Positions 45,770 through 56,429 of a DNA stretch of 64,000 nucleotides are shown here, in pieces. The notes below the pieces were generated by a model, which saw nothing but the letters and a program-made list of their open reading frames with translations, was not told the DNA's origin and made no database searches. The number at the start of each line of letters is the position of its first letter. Positions within the stretch are counted from its first letter, which is position 1. A program made the translations under genes and the position numbers. Origin of the DNA: Musa acuminata AAA Group (Eukaryota; Streptophyta; Magnoliopsida; Zingiberales; Musaceae); assembly GCF_036884655.1 (NCBI RefSeq), contig NC_088359.1, positions 20,259,501 to 20,323,500 of the forward strand. Reading direction: 5' to 3'.

Positions 45770-45975
45770 AATTGTGCTTAGACGCAATTTGCGCCTAGAC
45801 GCAAACTGTGCTTAGACGCAAACTGCGCTTAGACGCAATCTGAGATTAGACGCAAACTGCGCTTAGATGCAAACTGTGCTTAGGCGCAATCTGCATTTAG
45901 AAGCAAACTGCATTTAGACGCAAACTGCGTAAACTGCGCTTAGACGCAAATTGTGTTTAGACGTAAACTGCACTT
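45770..45975 (+). repeat. 17-bp tandem array in U5 of the young C element
   Basis: About 11-12 units of the type TTAGACGCAAACTGCGC with substitutions at a few positions and one partial unit. The partner LTR has the same array at about 52410-52616. Single relatives (TTAGACGTAAATC) occur in other LTRs, so the array grew from one ancestral word. Confidence 0.9.
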
Positions 45976-46126
45976 AATCATAAGTAATCTTAGAATCGGC
46001 TTTTGCATCAAAATAGTTTTTATCGAACGAACGCAGCTTTCGATTTTAATCGCTGAAAGATTTCCGCTGCACTAATTCACCCCCCCCCCCCCCCCCCCCC
46101 CTCTTAGTGCTCTCGATCCTAACAAT

Positions 46127-46138
46127 TGGTATCAGAGC
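46127..46138 (+). other. primer-binding site of the young C element
   Basis: TGGTATCAGAGC, two bases after CCTAACA, 36 bases before the gag ATG. Confidence 0.92.
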
Positions 46139-46174
46139 GGGGTATTTCTCATTTCGGATTTACAACCAAGAGAA

Positions 46175-47089
46175 ATGGCTCTTCAAGAGGGCTTTTCGGT
46201 CTTTCGTCCACCGTTCTTTAACGGATTGGACTACACTTATTGGAAAACTCGAATGAGAGTTTTCTTGATCTCTCTAAATCTGGATTTATGGAATATCGTT
46301 GAAAACGGTTTTCAACTTCCCTCTAAACCGATGAACGAATGGTCGGATTTAGAGAAGAAGTATTTTTCTTTAAACGCAAAGGCTATGAATGCCTTATTTT
46401 GCGCTTTGGACAAAAATGAGTTCAATCGGGTTTCTTTGTGCGAAACGGCTTTCGATATTTGGCGCACTCTTGAAATCACGCACGAGGGAACTAGTAGAGT
46501 CAAAGACTCGAAAGTTAATATTTTACTGCATGATTTCGAGCTTTTTCATATGAAACCAAGCGAAACCGTTGTTGACATGTACACCCGTTTTACGGATGTC
46601 GTCAATGGTTTAAAATCACTTGGTAAAAGCTTTTCGGATTTTGAATTCGTTAACAAAGTTTTGCGCTCACTTTCTAAAACTTGGGATTCAAAAGTAACTG
46701 CTATTCAAGAATCGAAAAACTTGAACCAATTTCCACTTGAAGAACTAATTGGTTCATTGATCACATATAAAATGACGTGCAATGCACGTGAAGAACTTGA
46801 GAACCACTTTCCAAAGAACAGGAAGGATTTGGGACATAAAACATTTGAAGACCACTCGAGCATAAGCTCAAGTGATGGTGAACTTAAACTACAAATGAAA
46901 CAAAAATTAAAAAGTAAAAAGAACGGAACTACTTGCTTTGAACGCAAGAAGAAGAACAAAAATTGGGATGAATCGAGCTCCTCCGAAGACGAGGAGAAAA
47001 TCAACAAAGGCGAGGTGGCAAACTACGCCTTTACGCCTTTCGACGCTGAGGTAATCAAAATGCCTTCAATCTACTTTGAAATTACATAA
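46175..47089 (+). CDS. gag: Gag-like protein of a gag-only copia element (304 aa)
   Basis: An uninterrupted ORF starting MALQEGFSVFRPP, the first ATG after the primer site. Residues about 10-225 match the copia Gag domain of the A and B families (DYTYWKTRMRVFLISLNLDLW, EFNRVSLCETAFDIWRTLEITHEGTSRVKDSK, SETVVDMYTRFTDVVNGLKSLGKSFSDFE). Residues about 226-295 are Lys/Glu/Ser-rich. Where the relatives have a CX2CX4HX4C knuckle, this protein has CFERKKKNKNWDESSSS: the His and last Cys are deleted and the second Cys is Arg. It ends VANYAFTPFDAEV...YFEIT. Autonomous Gags here run past 500 codons. It may build or enter particles made by a relative. RNA binding by a knuckle is not expected. That is inference. 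Confidence 0.88.
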   Translation: MALQEGFSVFRPPFFNGLDYTYWKTRMRVFLISLNLDLWNIVENGFQLPSKPMNEWSDLEKKYFSLNAKAMNALFCALDKNEFNRVSLCETAFDIWRTLEITHEGTSRVKDSKVNILLHDFELFHMKPSETVVDMYTRFTDVVNGLKSLGKSFSDFEFVNKVLRSLSKTWDSKVTAIQESKNLNQFPLEELIGSLITYKMTCNAREELENHFPKNRKDLGHKTFEDHSSISSSDGELKLQMKQKLKSKKNGTTCFERKKKNKNWDESSSSEDEEKINKGEVANYAFTPFDAEVIKMPSIYFEIT

Positions 47090-50000
47090 TGCTTTTCATA
47101 ATGCATTTTTCTTTTCTTGAAAATTGCATGTTTAATAATTTTATAATGAAAATATAAAAAATTAGGAATCATGCTTATCATTCTAGTAATTTTGAAAATA
47201 ATCATGAAAATTGCTTGTTTATGATAAACAAAATGATTTTGATTAAAAATACATTATGAAATCATGCTATATGTGGTTGAGAAGTAATAATGTGTATCAT
47301 GTTGATTTCCATTGTTATTTCTCGATTTTGAGTATATGAAATCATGTTCAATTTGAAGTTATGATTAATGAGTATATATTTTTGAAATTATGGTGATTCC
47401 TGATTATCGATTTTCATGATAATAACAGTGGCTTTAAAAAAAAAAAATTGATGCATGTTTTCATAAATGAAAAGACATGCTAACATGAAATCGATCACTT
47501 AAAATGAAACACTTAAAAAGGGGGAAAATATATTATCAATGAAATCATGAATCTATTTATGTTTTGTGAGCCATATAAATGATTTTGATGACTTAAAATT
47601 GAAATGAGTTTTATCAAAATCATGATCTTGATTTATCAAATTGAATGAATTGAAAATGAATAATGATTTTTCTCTTGAATGATTGTGACTTGTATTCCTT
47701 GTATTCATGATATGATTTTTATGCAATTCTTTGTATTCATGAAATATTTATCTCATCACCCAATTATTTCTTTTCAATATTCCTCAAGTGATGATATGAA
47801 TGCATGAGATATTCATGAATTTATTTTGATGTATGCAAATGAGAAGTTTCGATCATGCATGGTAGGATGCAATGTGACAAATTAATACCATGATGATTTG
47901 AAATATTTATGATTTGGAATGATGCATATGCTTTTTATTATGATAATGTATGATGTGTATCATGAATGCTTAAAAAATTAAATAAATAAATGTTTATATC
48001 ATGTTAGATGGTTTTACATATTATGCATGATAAGCTATAGTGATGAGTGAAACAATGATTGAAATAATATGAATGATGATTTGGAATCATGCATATAATA
48101 ATGAGTTTGTATGTTTTGAAAATGTGCATGTTTTAATTTGAAAATATAATGATGCACAAATGGGATTAATACTAACCTTTGTCATGATTTAAAAATTGAT
48201 GTAAAGGGTTTTTCCCTTCTTTTTGACAATGACAAAAGGGGAGATAGCTAGCTTGCACAATTCAAGAAGAAAGCAAAATTGCACTTCTCAAAAGAGAAGA
48301 AATTGCTATCTTGAACATCACCAAGAAGTGCTATCTTGCAAATCTCAAGACACACAAATGCAATCATGCAAAATTTGTAATTTTGCACATCATTAAAATT
48401 TATGATGCTTTGGTGATTATGCATGTTCTAAAATGTTACAAAATTCACTAGCTTGCATGATGTAGAACTTAGCTATATTGAACATCACCAAGGAATGCTA
48501 TCTTGTCTATCTCAAGAAGCAAAAAAGTTAACTTGCACATCTAGCAAAACTTATATTTCAAGAAGCAAGAGTTGCTTTCTTAAACATCTCAAAATTGCTA
48601 GCTTGCGGGCCTTAAAATGTAGAAATTTTTTGCTAGCTTGAATATGGTAAACTTGCTATCATACTACCATGATGATGAGCATGCCTTATCTTCATGATTA
48701 TATCTGAAAAACTATGGCAAAAATATGTCCGAATGATTAAACCTGTTAAAATTATTTTTCGGACTTTTTTGATTAAATGATCAAATCACTTGATTGCCAT
48801 AATAATTTTACACAATTACTTGCGATGATTACATGTTGAAAATTATGTGCTTGAATACAAAAATTTCCATGATAATAAGCATGTTTTACCTTCATGATTG
48901 TAATTGAATATCTCTAGTAAAACCCTGTCCGAATGTATTAAAGTGTCAAATTTCATTTTCGGATTTTCTTGATCCTAACAATTGGATTTTCTTGATACAT
49001 TATCCTCTTCCGAATTTAACAAGCATATGTCATATCAAGTTTAACTCACATCATTGATTTTTGACATATGGAATCATCTAGCAAATGTACTTATCATGTG
49101 AAAAATATTTTTCGAGAAACATATTTGATGATTCCCTCTTATAAAAGGAAGATATTTTTACATACAAGGATTTGACTCACTTACTTATCTTAATCCTTGC
49201 AAAAATGAAGTGTGCTTTAATATCGTATCGATTTGAACTTCACATATAGCTTTCCTCCTTCATGTAAAAAGATAACAAATAAAAAGGAAGAAGCAATAAA
49301 AGCTATCTCCATGTCATGTTTTCCTCGAGATGTTTGCATAATTGGTATCCTATCACTCAGTGTTGAAAAATGACATGAACCAACTTATGGCATCGCGCTT
49401 ATATTTAAAATTTGCTTATATCGTTCTCCTTGTTGTTGATGACAAAGGGGGAGAAATATATGAATTGATATGTTTGCTATCACTAATGATTGCTATCACG
49501 GATGCTGATATGTTTGCTATCACTAATGATGATATGGTTGCTATTACTGATGTTGATATGTTTGCTATCACTGATGTTGATATGGTTGCTATCACTGATG
49601 CTATGATTAGGCCATACTTGCATCACCAAGAAATATATGATTGCTATCATTGCTATGATAAGGCCATACTTGCATCACCAAGTAATATATGATTGCTATC
49701 ATTGCTATATGCCCTATATCAAGATATCAAACAAAAATTTGCATCGTACGAGCTGATATCTTACCATGTGATGCAATGCTACACTTGCTAAAATATTCGA
49801 AATGTGTACATCATGAAATGATATCAAAATCTTGCTTCACAGCTTTACATGTCGATATCATGCCATATGATGAAATGCTACAATTGATAAACACTTGAAA
49901 TGGTTGCGTTACGATATCAAAAGCTAACACTGCAAAGGAAGCAAAAATTTGCTAGCTTGCAACTTGCATATTTCAAGAAGCAAGAGTTGCCTTCTTGAAC

Positions 50001-50567
50001 ATCTCTAAACTGCTAGCTTGCAAGTTCTAAAATGTTGTAACATTGCTAGCTTGCATGTGCTATCTTGTATGCCGTAAAACTTGCATATCTAAAACTTGAT
50101 AGCTTGAATGTTCTAAGCATGATTTAAGATTTGCTCAATTTTCTGGCTTCAAACTGCATGATGATAAAACTTGATATTATGTTTTTCATGCAATGAGTTA
50201 AACTTATATCACAAACACTTGATTGTGGTACTTCTCCTTTTTGTTGATGACAAAGGGGGAGAAGTATTTGATGACATGACATGTTATGCATAAGTTTATG
50301 CATAAGTTCATGATAACGTGTTGCAAGTATTCATGATGAATATTGCAATGACTTGAATTCAGTTTGAATTCAAGGTTCTATCAATATGGCATATTGATAG
50401 GGGGAGTTTGTTTAAACTCTGAGAGTTAAGGTTAACTCTGTTTATGATGACATGTTGCTTAGATTTTTGAATCTAAGAGTTTCTATCAATATGGCATATT
50501 GATAGGGGGAGTTTGTTTAAACTCCGGGAGTTAAGTTTAACTCCGTCATCAAGTAGTTGTCATCATC
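47090..50567 (+). other. 3' non-coding region of the young C element
   Basis: About 3.5 kb, AT-rich, no pol. Polypurine-like motifs at about 48228 (GACAAAAGGGGAG), 49440 and 50251 (GACAAAGGGGGAG). Islands of GCTAGCTTGC/TGCTATCTTG words at about 48245-48660 and 49925-50110. Tandem repeats at 49478-49703. From 50323 a hairpin chain: TTGCAAgTATTCAT with its complement, CTTGAATTC/GAATTCAAG (50352-50374), CTATCAATATG/CATATTGATAG (50378-50400, again about 50483-50505), AGAGTTAA/TTAACTCT (50422-50439), CTTAGATT/AATCTAAG (50458-50477), GGAGTTAA/TTAACTCC (50527-50544). Confidence 0.85.
49478..49703 (+). repeat. two adjoining tandem repeats in the non-coding region
   Basis: First, about five units of roughly 24-27 bp on the pattern GATGTTGATATGTTTGCTAT plus CACT (49478-49605). 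Then two units of about 52 bp containing GGCCATACTTGCATCACCAA and ATATATGATTGCTATCATT (about 49601-49703). They leave a short open frame that looks like chance. Confidence 0.85.
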
Positions 50568-50581
50568 AAAAAGGGGGAGAT
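50568..50581 (+). other. polypurine tract of the young C element
   Basis: AAAAAGGGGGAGAT directly before the 3' LTR start at 50582. The identical motif stands before the B LTRs at 24453 and 56919 and before 58354. Confidence 0.92.
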
Positions 50582-52755
50582 TGTTGAATCTCGTATTTTG
50601 ATGATGAAACTACTTGATATATGTTTATGATTTAATCTGCGTTTTGAGTGACGCAGGATGCTTCGATCAGGATGAGACAATTAAAGCAAGAACATCATGT
50701 TGTGCCGGAGGAACATGTCAGAAGATTGGACGTCGGGCCGGTGGATCAGTCGACGTATCGACAGAAGGCTTCGGGCCGTGGACTCGGGCATCGGGCCAAG
50801 AACAGCGGGTATTGTGCCAAGGATATCGGAGTTGCAGAGTCAACTGGCCGATTGGGCAATAGGCTGTAGGAAAGGACGATGCGCCGAAGAATCGGACGAA
50901 GCGTCGAGGGACCAATGACATGCTGGACAACTTGGTTAATTGCTTAGGATTAATTGTCTCGATCAAAGTTTTTGTTTTGAGTGTGCAGGATTAACTACGA
51001 TGAAAGTAAGACATGCAGCAGGAGTTACGCCAGAGTCATGACAATGATCACGTTGGGAGTTCGAGAGCTCGACGGAAGTTCGGACAGTCGTCGGAGGTTC
51101 TGCGGGAACAAATCCGAGAAGTCCAGAAGCTTGCCAAAGGAGCTCGTCGGAACTTGCCAAGTGGATCGTCGCAGTCCAGGAGTTTGCCGGAAGTCCGCAG
51201 GAGCATCATCGAGGGTTCATCGGATGATTGACGGAAGTTCGCCGGAAACTCGCCGGAAGAAGCGAGTGACGCACCGAAGCAAGCTACAGAATATGTCTTA
51301 GGAAATAATCATAGTTTGCACTTTGATTAAGTTAGAAATGGGAGGTGATCCCATTAGCTTAATCCTAGGGCAATTGGGCCCCGGAAGAACTCAAATTGGG
51401 TCGAATGGTTCAACCCATTCGGACCCAGGTTGCTGTGGGAGGTAGCATCGCCCAGGCTATGTCTCCGAGCGAGACTGGGCGGTGCAACCACCCCAGCCAA
51501 GAGGTGCAACCGCCCAGGGCTCAGTCTCCGAGCGAGACTGGGCGGTGCAACCTCCTCTGTCAGGAGTTAGCACCGCTAGAGCTCAAGTTTCGAGCTCTGC
51601 CAAGCGGTGCAACCTCTCCAGTCAGGTGGTGCAACCGCTCGAGCTCAGTCTTCGAGCTCTGGCAGAGAGGTGCAACCGCCCCTGACAGAGGTGGCACCGC
51701 CCAAAGGCTCAATCTTCGAGCTCTGCCAGGCGGTGCAACCGCCCCAGTCAGGAGGTGCAACCGCCTGATCCCGGAATTCCGGGATTTGATCGTTTTGAGC
51801 TCCAAATTTGAACTGGGTTGGGGCCTATAAATACCCCACCCATTCAGCACTGAAAAGACACAGACCTACTCGGAATTCTTGATCTTTTCTGTGATTCTAA
51901 GAGCTCAAATTTGTGTAAAGTCCAAAAGTTCTCCTCTTTCTGTTCTTCAAGTCTTGAGTTGTAAAGAGAGGAGAGAAAGGTTCTGTAAGGGTTGTCTCCT
52001 GAGCCCGTCAAAAAGGAGTGAAACTGTAAAAGGGCAGTTGGCCTTCGCCTATTGAAGGAAGGCCTCTAGTTGACGTCGGTTACCTCGTCGGTGGAGGAAG
52101 CCAAAAGTGGAGTAGGTCAAGACTGACAGAACCACTCTAAATCTCTGGTTTGCTTTTATTTTGAGCACTTTATCATTACTGCAAACCTCCTACATAGCTA
52201 CTGCTCTCTGCGCTTTTACGAACAAGTTTCTAAGTTCTGATCTTTCCGAATCTGCATTCAGACGTAAATCGATGTTTTCGTACGATCTTTACAATGTAGT
52301 TTACATTTACGTTTTGATTCTATTTATAAATGCAAACTGTCTTCTGCACTTTTACGAACGAGTTTCTTTGCAGTTTACTTTTACGTTTTGATTCCATTTA
52401 TAACCGCAAACTGCCCTTAGACGCAATCTGTGCCTAGACGCAAACTGCGCTTAGACGCAAACTGCGCTTAGACGCAATCTGAGCTTAGACGCAAACTGCG
52501 CTTAGATGCAAACTATGCTTAGGCGCAATCTGCATTTAGATGCAAACTGCATTGAGATGCAAACTGCGTAAACTACGCTTAGACGCAAACTGTGTTTAGA
52601 CGTAAACTGCACTTAATCATACGTAATCTTAGAATCGGCTTTTGCATCAAAATAGTTTTTATCGAACGAACGTAGCTTTCGATTTTAATCGCTGAAAGAT
52701 TTCCGCTGCACTAATTCACCCCCCCCCCCCCCTCTTAGTGCTCTCGATCCTAACA
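50582..52755 (+). repeat. 3' LTR of the young C element (2174 bp)
   Basis: It starts TGTTGAATCTCGTATTTTG after the polypurine tract and ends CGATCCTAACA followed by the gagag duplication. Palindromes at about 51430-51770, TATAAATA at 51826-51833, 17-bp array at about 52410-52616, C run of about 14 bases. It agrees with the 5' LTR base for base over long stretches. Confidence 0.96.
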
Positions 52756-52760
52756 GAGAG

Positions 52761-54343
52761 ATGGCATACGCTGGAAACCAAGAGGGTCATTCTATTACAC
52801 ATCCACCCATGTTCAATGGGACGGACTACACCTATTGGAAGACACGAATGAGGATATTTTTTATTTCTATGGATTTTGAACTTTGGAATCTTGTCGAAAA
52901 TGGATTTTCGAAGTCTTCTCTTCCAATGATCGATTGGAATGAATTGGAGAAGAAGGCTTTCACTATTAATGCAAAGGCTATGAATGCCTTATTTTGTGCA
53001 CTTGATAAAAACGAGTTCAACCGTGTTTCGATTTATGAAACCGCATTTGATATTTGGCACACACTCGAAGTGACTCACGAAGGCACAAGTAGAGTGAAAG
53101 AGTAAAAAATCAATCTTTTGTTACATTCTTTCAAACTTTTCCGGATGAAACCGAGTGAGACTATTGGCGACATGTTTACCCGTTTCACGGATGTCGTCAA
53201 CGGTCTAAAAGGACTCGAAAAAAGTTTTTCAGATTTTGAGCTCGTAAATAAGATTCTAAGATCCCTTCCTAAGAGTTGGGATCCTAAAGTCACTGCTATT
53301 CAAAAGGTGAAAGATCTAAACAACTTCCCTCTTGAAGAACTAATCGGGTCATTAATGACCTACGAGATGACTTATAAAGCTCATGAAGAGCAAGAAGACA
53401 TCCTTCCAAAGAACAGGAAGGATATGGCACTTAGAACTTCAAAAGACCACTTTAGAGAAAACTCAAGTGATGAGGACTATGACGATGACTTGACACTTCT
53501 AATAAGAAAATTTAAAAAATTCATTAAAAGAAACAAGTTTAAGAATGACACAAAAAATAAACTTGAACCCAAGAAGGACCAAGTTATTTGCTACGAGTGC
53601 AAAAAGCTGGGACACTACAAAAGTGATTGTCCTCAAGTCAAAAAGAGAACATCAAAGAAGAAGGCACTCAAAGCAACGTGGGATGACTCGAGCGCGTCCA
53701 AAGAAGAGGAGTCCAACACCGAGCAAGTTGCTCATTACGCCTTAATGGCCATCGGAGAGGAGGTATCGAATTTAATAGATGCAGATTTATCATTTGATGA
53801 ATTATTAAATGCCTTCCATGACTTTTTTTGATGAATGCAAGATTATTAGTAGAAAATACAAATTGCTAAAAAAGGAGCATGATAGTCTTACTTGTAATTT
53901 CGATAATTTAAAAACTGAATATCATGATAGTTTAGGTTCATGCATAAAATGCCATGATCTAGAAACTCTCCAAAAGGAAAACTTGCTACTTAAGGACACC
54001 TTGAAGAAATTCGAGATTGGTAGCAAGTCCTTGAACATGATCCTTGCAAACAAGGGTCACGTTCCCAAAAGAAGTGGAATCGGATTTGTGAGAAGTCCTC
54101 ACCAAAATCCAACCACCTTCATGAAAGACCCATCTTACATGTTCGACACCAAAGCAAATGCAACTTTTGTTGCAAACTTGGACACAAAACGCATTATTGT
54201 CTATTCAAGAAAATTAGTCCGAACAAATTAATTTGGGTTCCTAAAGGAACCATGATAAATTCTATGCAAATGATAAACAATGTAGATCTATTTTTTAGGC
54301 ACCCAAAAGAAAATGGGTACCTAAAGATCATCCTTTCTTGTAG
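52761..54343 (+). pseudogene. gag: A-type gag, copy A3 (broken)
   Basis: ATG at 52761 (MAYAGNQEGHSITHPPMFNG) directly after the C element's right target duplication. Breaks: TCA to TAA at 53103-53105, one extra T in the run near 53825, and the one-base deletion near 54128 shared with A2. The first knuckle CYECKKLGHYKSDC (about 53590-53632) is complete. The family UAG lies at 54341-54343. Confidence 0.92.
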
Positions 54344-55967
54344 AAACCAATACCATCGCAAGCTAGGAGCAAGAGATGGTACCTTGATAGTGGATGCTCA
54401 AGGCATATGACCAGAGATCCATCTCAATTCTCTAAGCTCACTAGCATAGATGAAGGCTATGTCACCTTCGGAGACAACAACAAGGGTTCATTGGCAAAGG
54501 AACTATAGGTAACAAATCCAACTTCTTTATCGAAGATGTTTTGTTAGTTGATGGTTTAAAACGTAACCTCTTGAGCATTAGTCAATTATGTGATAAAGGG
54601 TATATTGTCAGATTCGAATCTAATGCTTGCATCATTGAAAAACCACACAAAAACACGTCTATGATTGCATTAAAACAAAATAACGTATACACTATTGACA
54701 TCAATGATTTGTGTAATGAAATGTGTTTTTCGGTTTTGAATGAGGATGCTTGGCTATGGCATAGAAGATTAGGTCATGCTGGCATGAAACTAATCACTCA
54801 AATATCATCTAAAGAACTTGTAAGAGGAATTCCTCATATCAAGTTCATCAAAGATAATGTATGTGATGCTTGCCAATTAGGTAAACAAATTAAGGGTAGT
54901 TTCAAATCTAAGAATCAAATAAGCACCTCTAGGCCCTTACAATTGATCCATATAGACTTGTTCAGACAAATCTCTACATCAAGCCTAGGAGGTAGCAAAT
55001 ACGCCTTCGTCATTGTGGATGACTATAGCAAATACACATGGACTTACTTCTTAAAATAGAAAAATGAATGCTTTAGATATTTTACCAAGTTTTGTAAACT
55101 TGTTCAAAATGAGAAGGGTTCTATGATTTCGTCAATTAGAAGTGATCACAGTGGTGAATTTCAAAACCATGATTTCCATGAATTTTGTGAACTCAATGGA
55201 TACAACCATAATTTCTCTACTCCTAGAAATCCTCAACAAAATGGAGTAGTAGAAAGAAAAAATCAAAATTTACAAGAAATGGCAAGAACCATGTTGAATG
55301 AACATAGCCTACCCAAATATTTTTGGGCCGAAGTCGTAAACACTGCATGTTATATTTTGAATAGAGTTCTAGTAAGACCCTTACTCACCAAAACTCCCTA
55401 TGAGTTATGGAACAACAAAAAACCCAATGTTTCATATTTTAAAGTCTTTGGGTGTAAGTGTTTTATCTTGAATGAAAAGTATAACTTAGAAAAATTTGAT
55501 GCTAAATCCGATGAAGGAATCTTTCTTGGTTATTCTTTGGTTTCTAAAGCTTTTCGTATCTTCAATAAAAGAATTTTAATTATTGAAGAATCCATTCATG
55601 TTGTCTTCAATGAGATTTCCAAAATCAGGAAAAATGATTTTGATGATGATGTTAATTTTGATTCCTTGAATTTAAATGAAACCCCGTCTCCAACTAGCAA
55701 CTTGGATGCATCCACTTCCGAAACATCCTTACCCAAGGATTGGAAGTATGTAGATGCTCATCCTAAGGAGCTAATCTTAGGAGACACATCAAAGGGGGTT
55801 CAAACACGTTCCTCTCTTAAAAATTTTTGTTCTAACGCTGCTTTTCTCTCCCAAATTGAACCCAAATGTGTTGACGAAGCCATAAAAGATGATTCATGGA
55901 TTATCGCAATGCAAGATGAATTAAATCAATTTGAGAGAAATGAGGTGTCGAAGCTTGTTCCTAGGCC
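54344..55967 (+). pseudogene. pol: A-type pol, copy A3 (protease to start of RT)
   Basis: Same content and breaks as A2: protease DSGCSRHMT, the 4-nt deletion near 54488, open frame 54541-55059 (pre-integrase and integrase start), the shared TAG at 55057-55059, open frame 55123-56007 (RSDHSGEF, NPQQNGVVERK). In RSDHSGEF one Gly of the usual RSDHGGEF is Ser. Pol is joined to LTR U5 at 55967/55968 after KLVPRP, so RT and RNase H are absent. Confidence 0.92.
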
Positions 55968-56429
55968 AAACCTCCTCAAAAGCTTACTGCTTTCTGCGCA
56001 TATATGATTGGGTTTCAAGCTTTGCACTTTCCGAATCGGCATTTAGACGTAAATCAGTTTTATCGTACGATCATCATATTTCAGTTTGCGCTTACATTTT
56101 GATTTCTATCATAACTGCAAATTGCCTTTATATCCTTGCTTTAACTGCATCTCGCTTAATCAAGTGATTTACGAATCAGCATTTAGATGTAAATCAGTTT
56201 TTTCGTACGAATATCATATTTCAGTTTGTGCCTACTATCTGATTTGAACCATAACTGCAAACTGCATTTATATCTTTGCTGCATCTCGCTTAATCAAAAG
56301 TTAAAGTGATTTACGAATCGGCTTTCTTACTGAAATCACTTTTATGGAAGGAACGCTTTTTTTTAATCGTAGAAGGTTTTCTGCTGCACTAATTCACCCC
56401 CCCCCCTCTTAGTGCTCTTGATCCTAACA
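55968..56429 (+). repeat. 3' LTR remnant of copy A3 fused to pol
   Basis: It begins within U5 (AAACCTCCTCAAAAGC) and ends TTGATCCTAACA, then the aaagg duplication. It contains the duplicated segment of about 130 bp that the 5' LTR lacks. Counterpart of 23509-23963. Confidence 0.92.

Larger units (their letters stand above)
43636..46124 (+). repeat. 5' LTR of the young C element (2489 bp)
   Basis: It starts TGTTGAATCTCGTATTTTG and ends CGATCCTAACA. U3 palindrome array at about 44485-44850; TATAAATA at 44901-44908. The block containing GACGTCGGTGACCTCGTCGG occurs twice (about 45145-45200 and 45430-45485), which makes this LTR about 0.3 kb longer than its partner. 17-bp tandem repeats at about 45770-45975, and a C run of about 23 bases before TCTTAGTGCTC. 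Confidence 0.95.
43636..52755 (+). mobile_element. complete young C element (gag-only, 9.12 kb)
   Basis: 5' LTR 43636-46124, primer site, intact gag 46175-47089, non-coding region 47090-50567, polypurine tract 50568-50581, 3' LTR 50582-52755. Exact duplication gagag on both sides (43631-43635, 52756-52760). The insertion lies in the leader of A3, just before its gag ATG. The LTRs are nearly identical apart from a duplication of about 0.3 kb in the 5' one, so this is the most recent event seen here. Confidence 0.97.
42027..56429 (+). mobile_element. A-type Sirevirus element (copy A3) inserted in the B element
   Basis: 5' LTR 42027-43585, primer site, gag 52761-54343, pol 54344-55967, and a 3' LTR remnant 55968-56429 ending at the true terminus CCTAACA. 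Flanks are aaagg on both sides (42022-42026 and 56430-56434), an exact duplication. RT, RNase H and the first two thirds of the 3' LTR are deleted. A C element (43636-52755) lies between its primer site and gag. Confidence 0.93.

Noticed and set aside
45770..45975. CRISPR-like regular repeat
   Set aside because: Units are head to tail without spacers, in a plant LTR, and the partner LTR has the same array.
49342..49692. 116-codon ORF with repeated Ile-Thr-Asp residues
   Set aside because: It is the translation of the tandem repeat at 49478-49605 in non-coding element sequence.
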